Origin: Deltaproteobacteria bacterium
GTDB lineage: Bacteria > Myxococcota_A > UBA796 > UBA2385
Assembly (NCBI GenBank): GCA_003694325.1
Contig: RFKJ01000563.1
Location: 1 to 5,227, forward strand
DNA length: 5,227 bases
Reading direction: 5' to 3'
The position numbers and the translations under genes were made by a program. Shown piece by piece: positions 1 through 5,227 of this stretch; the first letter of the stretch is position 1; each line of letters begins with the position of its first letter. Under the pieces are notes generated by a model. It did no database searches and was not told the DNA's origin. It saw only the letters and a program-made list of their open reading frames with translations.

Positions 1-571
1 CCTCCTCGGCCGCATCGAGCCATTCCCCGGGGGCGAGATCGGCACAGCCGGCCCGGGCGGCCGACGCCTGCTCCTCGAACAGCTCGGTCACCGCGGCGAA
101 GCCCGGGGGTTCCATCTCGCTGGCGAAGGCGAGCGCGACCTCCACCGCTCCCAGCCAGGCGACCAGCGCCCGGCCGAAGGGATCGTCGAGCAACGCCGCC
201 GCCCGAACCTCCCCGTCCCCCGGCCCGTCGCGCGCCGCCAGCAGGCCGACCAGCAACACCCGCACGGCGACGTCGTGGCGCTGTGCCGCCTCCCACTCCG
301 GCGCCCCCTCGAACTGCTGGTGGAGATCGAACAGGGCCAGCGCCCGCCGCGCGCCGGGCTCCTCCCCCCGCAGCGCCGCCCCCCGGTCCAGGGCCGCAGC
401 CACCGCCACCAGCGACGGGTCCATGCCGGCCACACCGTCCCACGCCCCCGACAGCGGGTCCACCCCCCCCACGGCCGCAAAAGCCTCCTGCACCGGTGTG
501 CTGCCGAGCACGGCGGACAGCAGTCGGCGCCCGGGTTCGTCTCCGGTGGTCGGATCCAGGAGCGGGTCCAT
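1..571 (-). CDS. Hypothetical protein, helical, partial (C-terminus beyond window)
   Basis: I do not recognise this protein. The frame is open from an ATG at 571-569 to the left window edge, 190 codons with no stop, so the C-terminus is missing. It is chosen over the overlapping frames because its composition is protein-like (balanced Asp/Glu, Ala, Leu, Val), whereas the competing frame at 480-88 gives an Arg/Trp/Gly-rich product typical of a shadow. The visible part looks soluble and mostly alpha-helical, with amphipathic stretches around residues 72-115 and 133-175. There is one Cys (C176), no signal peptide and no clear membrane segment. The start is uncertain: AAGGG lies about 14 nt before the ATG (far) and only 2 nt before an alternative GTG at 583-581 (close). 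It lies 62 bp after the 221-aa gene on the same strand, so it is probably the fourth gene of that operon. Confidence 0.68.
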   Translation of the reverse strand, partial: MDPLLDPTTGDEPGRRLLSAVLGSTPVQEAFAAVGGVDPLSGAWDGVAGMDPSLVAVAAALDRGAALRGEEPGARRALALFDLHQQFEGAPEWEAAQRHDVAVRVLLVGLLAARDGPGDGEVRAAALLDDPFGRALVAWLGAVEVALAFASEMEPPGFAAVTELFEEQASAARAGCADLAPGEWLDAAEE

Positions 572-633
572 GGAGGTCGTCACGGCCCTTGAAGGTACCG
601 CACCGCGGGCGGCGCCGCTCCCCTCCGCCCTCC
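572..633 (-). other. Short spacer between the two unknown genes
   Basis: These 62 bp lie between the stop of the 221-aa gene and the start of the left-edge gene. They hold a purine-rich GGAGGGCGGAGGGGAG right after the stop and a 10-bp palindrome GCGGCGCCGC (609-618), but no T-run, so no terminator is indicated. The two genes may therefore be on one transcript. No promoter is recognisable. Confidence 0.4.
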
Positions 634-1299
634 TCAGGGGGCGGGCCTTGGGTCCTCGCGTACCAGCATGAAGTACGCGCCGATCCGCCGCCCGTTCTTG
701 TAGGCGGCGCCGATGGTCACGTGGCGGCTGACCCGCCGCATGAAGTCCCGGGTCCCATGGTAGACGAACCGCTGCAGGCCCCGGCTGTTGGGCACGACGC
801 GCGGCCAGCCGGCCGGTACCTCGTGGGCGGGCACCTGGAAGTAGTCGATGACCGTCCCCCCCCGTTCCCGCCACCGCGGTTCGTGGTCGGTGGGGGTGTG
901 CAGGAAGTAGCCGGGACCGATGAGGGGCCGGAACGGCGAGTCGTTGTAGCCGAACAGCAGGCCGCTCCCGTCGGGACAGCGAGCCATGGGCTTGGCGAAG
1001 CGCCGCCCGATGGACGGCAGGGGCAGGCTGTTCCAGCCATGGTGCATCACCACCCGGCCGGGTGCATGGTCGGGGGGTACGAAGTCGTCGAGGGTCAGGG
1101 GCGCCGCCTCCGCAGCCAGGTCGAACAACCGGGGCTGGACCCGGCGGGGAGTCCGCCGCACCTGCTCCAGTCGCCCCGCGTGGTTGAGCGCGTCCAGGAA
1201 GCTGCCGATCTGCTCCAGGGTGGCGCCCCCCAGCACCATCGCCGTGAGATCACCACCGGCCACGACGCCGTCCTGCCCGGAGGATGGTTCTTCGTACAT
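634..1299 (-). CDS. Conserved-looking hypothetical protein, 221 aa, third gene of the aminotransferase/radical SAM operon
   Basis: The function is unknown. From ATG 1299-1297 the product is 221 aa. Residues 15-65 look helical and Arg-rich. The remainder has motifs that look conserved: HHGWNSLPL (86-94), a Phe-Gly-Tyr-Asn (116-119), GPGYF (128-132), VIDYFQVP (150-157), PAGWP (162-166), and a C-terminal block with FVYHGTRDFMRRVSRHV (178-194) followed by a Gly-rich strand-like end. From memory, similar uncharacterised proteins occur in other bacteria; I could not check this. No signal peptide or membrane segment is visible. Three in-frame starts are possible. ATG 1299 has GAGGAG 9 nt upstream and is preferred. 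ATG 1308 sits directly against that motif. GTG 1320 would overlap the radical SAM stop as GTGA, a classic coupling arrangement, and adds 7 residues. The tight junction suggests it works with the radical SAM protein. Confidence 0.8.
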   Translation of the reverse strand: MYEEPSSGQDGVVAGGDLTAMVLGGATLEQIGSFLDALNHAGRLEQVRRTPRRVQPRLFDLAAEAAPLTLDDFVPPDHAPGRVVMHHGWNSLPLPSIGRRFAKPMARCPDGSGLLFGYNDSPFRPLIGPGYFLHTPTDHEPRWRERGGTVIDYFQVPAHEVPAGWPRVVPNSRGLQRFVYHGTRDFMRRVSRHVTIGAAYKNGRRIGAYFMLVREDPRPAP

Positions 1300-1308
1300 G
1301 GAGGACAT

Positions 1309-1314
1309 CTCCTC
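1309..1314 (-). promoter_or_regulatory. Shine-Dalgarno GAGGAG deciding the start of the 221-aa gene
   Basis: On the - strand GAGGAG lies 9 nt upstream of ATG 1299-1297 and directly abuts ATG 1308-1306. The spacing favours 1299. The motif lies just upstream of a CCTCC that could pair with it, forming a small hairpin near the start. It also lies immediately downstream of the radical SAM stop codon (1319-1317). Confidence 0.5.
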
Positions 1315-1316
1315 GG

Positions 1317-2534
1317 TCACCCGGCGGCCGCCGGCCTTGCCACCGCCGCCCCGACCCGGGCCCACTTCTCCACCGCCTCGTGGTAGGTCAGCGGCCGCCC
1401 CTGTCGCCGGGACAGGGTGAGCTTGGCCGTCTCGAAGAAGCCCTGCATGGTGCGGAACATGCTGCTGGTGTCGATCCAGCAGGCCCGCATGCAGCCCTCG
1501 CAGCTCGCCGCCTCCAGCATGCGCTTGTGCTCGTATTCGGCCGAGTGGAAGTAGTCCTCGAACCCGGGATCCATGAAGTCGAGGTGCTGGTGCACGGTGC
1601 GGTGGCAGATGGTGAACTGGCCGTTGGGCGCCACGCTGAAGTAGAGCCGCCCGGCGTCGCAGCCCTCCGCCGGGAACCGCCCGGTCTTGAGGTACATCCG
1701 GCTGGCTTCGAGGTAGGGGCTGCTGTTGAGGACCGGCAGCCCCCGGGCCTTCATGTCGAGGATGGCGTCGTAGGCCCGGTCGATGCGGTCGCCGACCTGT
1801 CCGGCCTCGTCGCCGTTGTGCAGCCCCATCTCCGGCCGGTAGCGGATGAACCGCGCCTCCCAGTTGCGGACCCCCTCCTTGGGATCGTTGAGCAGCTCGA
1901 CCGGCAGGAAGCTCACCGCAAAGCCGATGTCCCGGGCGAAGTGCACCATGTCCGGCAGCTCTTCGAGGTTGAGGTTGCTGACCACGCAGTTGATGGTCGG
2001 CATCGCCCCCGACACGTCGTAGAGCCGCTGGCCGATGTGGGTCATCGTGCGGACGGCCTGGTGCCAGGCGCCTTCCACCTCGCAGATGTCGTCGAAGCGC
2101 TGGGGGTCCAGGCTGTCCAGGCTGATGCTGAAGTTCTTGAGACCCAGCTCGATGCACCGGTCCACCCGCTGGAGGTAGGGCCGCCCCTCCACGACGTTGC
2201 GGCCGTTGCCCACCGGCACCCCGTTGGTGAGCACCCGCAGGTTGATGCCCTCGCCGATGAAGGCTTCCACCGCGTCCTCGAGGTGCGGCGAGGCGAAGGG
2301 CTCACCGCCGCCGATGCTGACCTGGACCACCCCCAGCCGGGCCATCTTGGCGGCCATGACGCGGATCTCGGCCGGGGTCAGCTCCTCCTTCCGGTCGCCG
2401 TAGCGCCAGATGCCGCACATCTTGCAGGTCAGGTTGCAGCGGTGGGTGATGCCCCAGTGGGCGTAGACCGGCACCCGCCGCGTCACGGCGGCCTGGGCGA
2501 TGCGGGCGTAGTTTCGAGCGGTGAAGCGGATCAT
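1317..2534 (-). CDS. Radical SAM protein with C-terminal SPASM-like auxiliary cluster domain
   Basis: From ATG 2534-2532 the product is 405 aa. The radical SAM cysteine motif CNLTCKMC (C33, C37, C40) binds the 4Fe-4S cluster that cleaves S-adenosylmethionine, and GGEP (76-79) is the SAM-binding motif of this superfamily. The C-terminal third has a SPASM-like cysteine set: C292, C310 (in NGQFTIC), then C345-x2-C348-x3-C352. This would hold one or more extra iron-sulfur clusters. SPASM enzymes modify peptides or proteins, or oxidise small molecules as BtrN-type (twitch) dehydrogenases do; the substrate here cannot be read. No Cys follows C352, so the usual last ligand is missing. A GTG at 2576-2574 would add 14 residues and overlap the aminotransferase stop by 8 bp, with GGAG 4 nt upstream. 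I prefer the ATG because the added residues look like spacer. The gene is probably co-transcribed with the aminotransferase upstream. Confidence 0.92.
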   Translation of the reverse strand: MIRFTARNYARIAQAAVTRRVPVYAHWGITHRCNLTCKMCGIWRYGDRKEELTPAEIRVMAAKMARLGVVQVSIGGGEPFASPHLEDAVEAFIGEGINLRVLTNGVPVGNGRNVVEGRPYLQRVDRCIELGLKNFSISLDSLDPQRFDDICEVEGAWHQAVRTMTHIGQRLYDVSGAMPTINCVVSNLNLEELPDMVHFARDIGFAVSFLPVELLNDPKEGVRNWEARFIRYRPEMGLHNGDEAGQVGDRIDRAYDAILDMKARGLPVLNSSPYLEASRMYLKTGRFPAEGCDAGRLYFSVAPNGQFTICHRTVHQHLDFMDPGFEDYFHSAEYEHKRMLEAASCEGCMRACWIDTSSMFRTMQGFFETAKLTLSRRQGRPLTYHEAVEKWARVGAAVARPAAAG

Positions 2535-2568
2535 GGGCCCCGACAGCTTAGCCCGGCCGGTGGCCGCG

Positions 2569-3825
2569 TCAGGCACCGATCTCCAGGCAGGCCCGGCGAG
2601 TGGCCTCGATCATGTGGTCGAGATCCCGCGGCCGCAGGTTGGGATGCACCGGCAGGTGCAGCAGCTCGCGGAAGGCGCGGCGGGCATTGGGGCAGTCCGC
2701 AGCAAACTCGGCGAACAGCGGGTGGGAGGACAGGTCCGACATGTAGCCCACGGTGGTGTCGACCCCGCGCCGGCGCAGCGCCGCCGCCAGGGCGTCGCGC
2801 CGGGGGTGGTGGACGACGAAGCTCATGTAGATGGGCTCGGCGCCGTCCGGGTAGCTGGGCACGGTCAGGCCCGGCACGTGGGCCAGCCCGGCGTCCAGCC
2901 GTCGCCCGTTGCGGATCCGGGCCCCGTTGAGCTGCTCCAGCCGGGCGAGCTGGCGCAGCCCCACCGCGGCCTGGGCGCCTCGCGCCTGGCTGGCCGACCG
3001 GTAGTGGGCCGGGAGCCGGTCATAGCGCACCTCCGCCTCTCCGAAGCGGTCGTGGATCGGGTCCTGCCCGAGGGCGTTGCCCACCACCACCGCCGGGTGC
3101 ACCGTCGCCCAGTACACCGCCGGGTGGGTCGCCACGAACATCGCCAGCCCGGTCAGGGCCTCGCGGGCCAGCTTCTTCTTGTCGGTCAGCCCCCCGGCCC
3201 GGATGATCCCCCGGATCCGCGCCGCCACCGCGGCGGCGTCGGTGGTGATCATCGCCCCCGACAGGGTGGTCATGTTCTTGGTCAGGCCGAAGGTGTAGTA
3301 GGCGGCATCTCCGAGGTTGCCCACCCGGACGTTGCGGTACCGGGCGCCGGTAGACTGGGCGCAGTCCTCGATCACCCGGATGTCGTGTCGCCGGGCGATG
3401 TCCCGGATCGCGTCCATGTCGCAGGGTGTGCCGAAGAGATGGGTCGGGACCACCGCCCGGGTCCGCGGGGTGATCGCCGCCTCGAAGGCCTCGGGGTCCA
3501 GGACGTGGGTGGTCAACCCGATGTCGGCGAAGACCGGCCGGGCACCGAGCAGCGGGATCATCGCCGGCACCGCGAAGTAGGTGAGGGCCGGCACGATCAC
3601 CTCGTCCCCCTCCCCGATGCCCATGGCCTCGAGCAGCAGGTACAGCCCGTACCGGGCGCTGGGGACCATGACCGCGTGGCTGGCGCCGATGTAGCTGCGA
3701 AACTCCCGCTCGAAGCGCTCCACCATCTCGGTGTCGGGGCCGTCGCGCAGCAGGTAGCGCGCGGCGACCAGGGCCTCCCGCGGAGAGAAGCTGGGGCTGA
3801 AGCGAGGGATCCGACCGAGCGCCAT
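2569..3825 (-). CDS. DegT/DnrJ/EryC1/StrS-family PLP-dependent aminotransferase
   Basis: The product is 418 aa, slightly longer than the usual 370-400 of the family. These fold-type I PLP enzymes transfer an amino group, usually from Glu or Gln, to keto-sugars, inososes or related ketones. Diagnostic sites are present: a phosphate-binding turn near VPSARYG (54-60), the VIEDCAQSTGA segment with D154 (PLP N1 ligand) and Q157, the Schiff-base lysine K183 in FGLTKNMTTLSG, and the C-terminal DCPNA...LHLPVHPNL block (378-397). The phosphate turn has Ser-Ala-Arg where many members have Ser-Gly-Thr. Between residues about 214 and 262 there is an insert with a hydrophobic stretch (224-252) that many family members lack. 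The start ATG 3825-3823 has a strong GGGAGGA ribosome site. As first gene of the - strand operon it precedes the radical SAM gene. Without sugar-nucleotide genes in view the substrate stays open. Confidence 0.93.
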   Translation of the reverse strand: MALGRIPRFSPSFSPREALVAARYLLRDGPDTEMVERFEREFRSYIGASHAVMVPSARYGLYLLLEAMGIGEGDEVIVPALTYFAVPAMIPLLGARPVFADIGLTTHVLDPEAFEAAITPRTRAVVPTHLFGTPCDMDAIRDIARRHDIRVIEDCAQSTGARYRNVRVGNLGDAAYYTFGLTKNMTTLSGAMITTDAAAVAARIRGIIRAGGLTDKKKLAREALTGLAMFVATHPAVYWATVHPAVVVGNALGQDPIHDRFGEAEVRYDRLPAHYRSASQARGAQAAVGLRQLARLEQLNGARIRNGRRLDAGLAHVPGLTVPSYPDGAEPIYMSFVVHHPRRDALAAALRRRGVDTTVGYMSDLSSHPLFAEFAADCPNARRAFRELLHLPVHPNLRPRDLDHMIEATRRACLEIGA

Positions 3826-3830
3826 GGCTG

Positions 3831-3838
3831 TTCCTCCC
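3831..3838 (-). promoter_or_regulatory. Strong Shine-Dalgarno for the aminotransferase gene
   Basis: On the - strand GGGAGGAA sits 5 to 6 nt upstream of ATG 3825-3823. It is the best ribosome-binding site in the window. It fixes the start of the aminotransferase and suggests the operon's first gene is well translated. Confidence 0.75.
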
Positions 3839-3906
3839 TGTTCCCGGCTCGCGGGCCACCAGGACTGTGCGACCGGGGTCGTTGCGGCTACCTATAGGCC
3901 AGGACC

Positions 3907-3910
3907 GGAG
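3907..3910 (+). promoter_or_regulatory. Shine-Dalgarno GGAG for def
   Basis: GGAG lies 5 nt before the GTG start at 3916. An in-frame TAG at 3895-3897 rules out any start further upstream than about six codons, so GTG 3916 is well supported as the def start. Confidence 0.65.
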
Positions 3911-3915
3911 CTGTC

Positions 3916-4455
3916 GTGGCCATTCTGGAGATCATCGAAGCCCCCCACCCCGTGCTGGCCGCCAAGGCCCGCCCGGTACGTGACGACGAGTTCGGCGACG
4001 CCCTCGCCGCCCACATGCAGGACATGGCCGAGACCATGTACGCCGCCCCCGGCGTCGGGCTGGCCGCCCCCCAGGTGGGCGACAGCCGGCGGGTCATCGT
4101 CGCCGACCCCGGCAACGACCCCGACGAAGCCGACGACGAACGCCAGCTCTACCTCATGGTCAACCCGGTCATCATCGAGCGGAGCCGGGAGATGATCGAG
4201 GGAGAGGAGCAGTGCCTGTCGGTCCCGGAGATGACCGTCCGGGTCCGCCGCCACCGGCGCATCGTGGTCCGGTGGCGGGACCCCTATGGCGCGCCCCGGG
4301 AAGAGGCGTTCGAGGACTGGGCAGCCACCGTCCTCCAGCACGAGCTGGACCACCTCGACGGGACCACGCTCTACGACCGCGCCAGCCGTCTCAAGCGCAG
4401 CCGGTACGTCAAGCGCCGCAAGAAGCTCGTCCGGGAACCGCTCCATGCCCGGTAG
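3916..4455 (+). CDS. def: Peptide deformylase
   Basis: The product is 179 aa, a normal length. Peptide deformylase is a cytoplasmic metalloenzyme that removes the formyl group from the N-terminal Met of new proteins at the ribosome. All three family motifs are present: motif 1 GVGLAAPQ (46-53), motif 2 EQCLSVP with metal ligand C100, and motif 3 QHELDHLDG with ligands H142 and H146 and catalytic E143. The C-to-H spacing (42 residues) equals that of E. coli Def (C90, H132). Motif 2 has Gln99 where the family normally has Gly (EGCLS). A short acidic insert lies at 65-77, and the C-terminus is very basic (158-172), which would suit contact with rRNA. Translation starts at GTG with GGAG 5 nt upstream. 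The gene overlaps fmt by 11 bp, the common def-fmt arrangement. Confidence 0.97.
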   Translation: MAILEIIEAPHPVLAAKARPVRDDEFGDALAAHMQDMAETMYAAPGVGLAAPQVGDSRRVIVADPGNDPDEADDERQLYLMVNPVIIERSREMIEGEEQCLSVPEMTVRVRRHRRIVVRWRDPYGAPREEAFEDWAATVLQHELDHLDGTTLYDRASRLKRSRYVKRRKKLVREPLHAR

Positions 4456-5227
4456 CCCCGACCCCGACCGGGCGGGGGGGCCGCCCCCCCGCACCGGCCC
4501 TCTGCGCATCGTGTTCATGGGCACGCCGGACTTCGCCGTCCCCAGCCTCGATGCCCTGGTCGCTGCCGGGCACGACGTGATCGCCGTGGTGGCCCAGCCC
4601 GATCGGCCCAAGGGGCGCGGCCGGAAGCCGGTCAGCCCGCCCACCATCGTGCGCGCCCGACAGCTCGGCATCGAGACCCGCCAGCCCCGAGCCATCAACC
4701 GGGGGCCGTTCCGCGAGTGGTTCACCCGAACGCCGTTCGACGTCGCCGTCGTCGTCGCCTACGGCCGGATCCTCAAGCCCTGGCACCTGAACGCCCCCGC
4801 CCGCGGCTGCATCAACGTCCACGCCAGCCTGCTGCCGGAGTACCGGGGGGCTGCCCCGATCCACCACGCGATCCTCGACGGCCGCGACCGCACCGGCGTC
4901 TGCACCATGCAGATGGACGAGGGGCTCGACACCGGCGACATCCTGCTCTGCCGGGAGACCCCCATCGGTCCCGACGAGACCACCGCCGAGTTGTGGGACC
5001 GCCTTGCCCACATGGGTGCCGCGCTGCTGGTGGAGACCCTCGACCGCCTCGACGAGATCGAGCCTCGGCCCCAGGACCACGGCCGCGCCACCCTGGCGCC
5101 GCCGCTGACCCGGGCCGACGGGCGGGTCGACTGGACCTGGCCGGCGGACCGCGTGCACAACCGCATTCGGGGCATGAACTCCTGGCCGGGCGCCTGGACC
5201 CGCTTCCGGGGGGCCGACTTCAAGCTC
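4445..5227 (+). CDS. fmt: Methionyl-tRNA formyltransferase, partial (C-terminus beyond window)
   Basis: Fmt transfers a formyl group from 10-formyl-tetrahydrofolate to the amino group of initiator Met-tRNA before translation starts. The 261 codons in the window cover the whole catalytic formyltransferase domain and the start of the C-terminal tRNA-binding domain; the usual length is 305-330 aa. Visible motifs are FMGTPDFAVPSL (24-35), the QPDRPKGRGRK loop (51-61), NVHASLLPEYRGAAPIHHAIL (124-144) with catalytic N124 and H126, and MDEGLDTGDIL (157-167) with D162. These match E. coli N106, H108 and D144 with a constant offset of 18. The linker LTRADGRVDW (221-230) and HNRIRGMNSWPGA (238-250) follow as expected. 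ATG 4445 overlaps the def stop by 11 bp, implying coupling. It gives about 15 extra Pro/Gly-rich N-terminal residues compared with E. coli. Later candidate starts (GTG 4511) would cut into the first strand of the fold. Confidence 0.96.
   Translation, partial: MPGSPDPDRAGGPPPRTGPLRIVFMGTPDFAVPSLDALVAAGHDVIAVVAQPDRPKGRGRKPVSPPTIVRARQLGIETRQPRAINRGPFREWFTRTPFDVAVVVAYGRILKPWHLNAPARGCINVHASLLPEYRGAAPIHHAILDGRDRTGVCTMQMDEGLDTGDILLCRETPIGPDETTAELWDRLAHMGAALLVETLDRLDEIEPRPQDHGRATLAPPLTRADGRVDWTWPADRVHNRIRGMNSWPGAWTRFRGADFKL
4472..4492 (+). repeat. Perfect GC hairpin with G7/C7 tracts in the fmt 5' coding region
   Basis: The arms GCGGGGGGG (4472-4480) and CCCCCCCGC (4484-4492) are perfect reverse complements around a CCG loop. 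The 9-bp stem contains only G-C pairs. It begins 17 bp after the def stop and covers codons 10-16 of fmt. No T-run follows, so it is not an intrinsic terminator. It could slow ribosomes, lower fmt expression relative to def, or simply reflect a relaxed N-terminal extension. Confidence 0.6.

Larger units (their letters stand above)
3826..3915. promoter_or_regulatory. Divergent intergenic region with candidate shared promoter
   Basis: These 90 bp separate the aminotransferase operon (-) from def-fmt (+) and must carry the upstream signals for both units, unless transcription enters from elsewhere. The only A/T-containing patch is TACCTATAGG at 3889-3898. It contains the perfect 8-bp palindrome CCTATAGG (3891-3898), a plausible -10 region on either strand. 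For def it would place the transcript start roughly 10-15 nt before the start codon. For the aminotransferase it would leave a leader of about 60 nt. No good -35 is visible on either side. GACCGGGGTC (3871-3880) is a small inverted repeat that could be an operator. This is inference from sequence only. Confidence 0.35.

Noticed and set aside
88..480. - strand frame of 130 codons over the left-edge gene
   Set aside because: It is extremely rich in Arg, Trp and Gly. The alternative frame, open for 190 codons, has protein-like composition.
609..618. Palindrome GCGGCGCCGC as a terminator
   Set aside because: There is no T-run after it on either strand and the stem is short. It is likely chance in GC-rich sequence.
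283..1386. Long + strand open frame (367 codons) opposite the 221-aa gene and spacer
   Set aside because: The product is dominated by Pro, Gly and Arg with no motif, and it crosses a real intergenic gap. It is the antisense shadow of GC-rich codons.
634..2157. Extending the 221-aa gene upstream to a 507-codon frame
   Set aside because: Upstream of about 1320 the frame overlaps the radical SAM gene and reads as Arg/Pro/Gly-rich nonsense. The convincing sequence starts at the junction.
1284..2930. Long + strand open frame (548 codons) antisense to the radical SAM gene
   Set aside because: The product is rich in Val, His, Asp, Pro and Arg without motifs, and it spans the boundary between two well-supported - strand genes.
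2521..3897. + strand open frame (458 codons) antisense to the aminotransferase
   Set aside because: It mirrors the aminotransferase codons, has no motif, and runs through the divergent promoter region.
4472..4492. GC hairpin after def as an intrinsic terminator
   Set aside because: There is no T-run, and the hairpin lies inside the coding frame of fmt, which must be transcribed through it.
4409..5158. - strand frame antisense to fmt
   Set aside because: fmt is certain from its catalytic motifs, and the antisense product has no recognisable motif.

Overview
The window is very GC-rich, by eye near 70%, with strong G/C bias at third codon positions. It reads as a piece of bacterial chromosome. 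The peptide deformylase and methionyl-tRNA formyltransferase look most like those of high-GC Deltaproteobacteria/Myxococcota-type or Actinobacteria-type lineages. The sequence alone does not settle which.

The window holds two divergent transcription units separated by about 90 bp (3826-3915). The right-hand unit runs on the + strand: def (peptide deformylase, 3916-4455) is followed by fmt (methionyl-tRNA formyltransferase, from 4445, cut by the window end). The two genes overlap by 11 bp. They form the housekeeping N-formylmethionine cycle: Fmt formylates initiator Met-tRNA and Def removes the formyl group from new proteins.

The left-hand unit runs on the - strand and is the less familiar part. 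In transcription order it contains a DegT/DnrJ/EryC1/StrS-family PLP aminotransferase (3825-2569), a radical SAM protein with a C-terminal SPASM-like cysteine cluster (2534 or 2576 down to 1317), a 221-aa protein of unknown function (1299 or 1320 down to 634), and a largely helical unknown protein (571 down to the window edge, partial). Junctions are tight: overlap or a short gap between the first three genes, then 62 bp before the fourth. They therefore probably form an operon. A PLP sugar/amine aminotransferase beside a radical SAM enzyme recalls DesI/DesII and BtrR/BtrN, where an aminotransferase and a radical SAM enzyme act in the same amino-sugar or aminocyclitol pathway. Nothing in the window identifies the substrate, so the pathway is unknown.

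No tRNA, rRNA, CRISPR array, insertion sequence or convincing intrinsic terminator was seen. Very long open frames antisense to the real genes are by-products of the high GC content and were left out.
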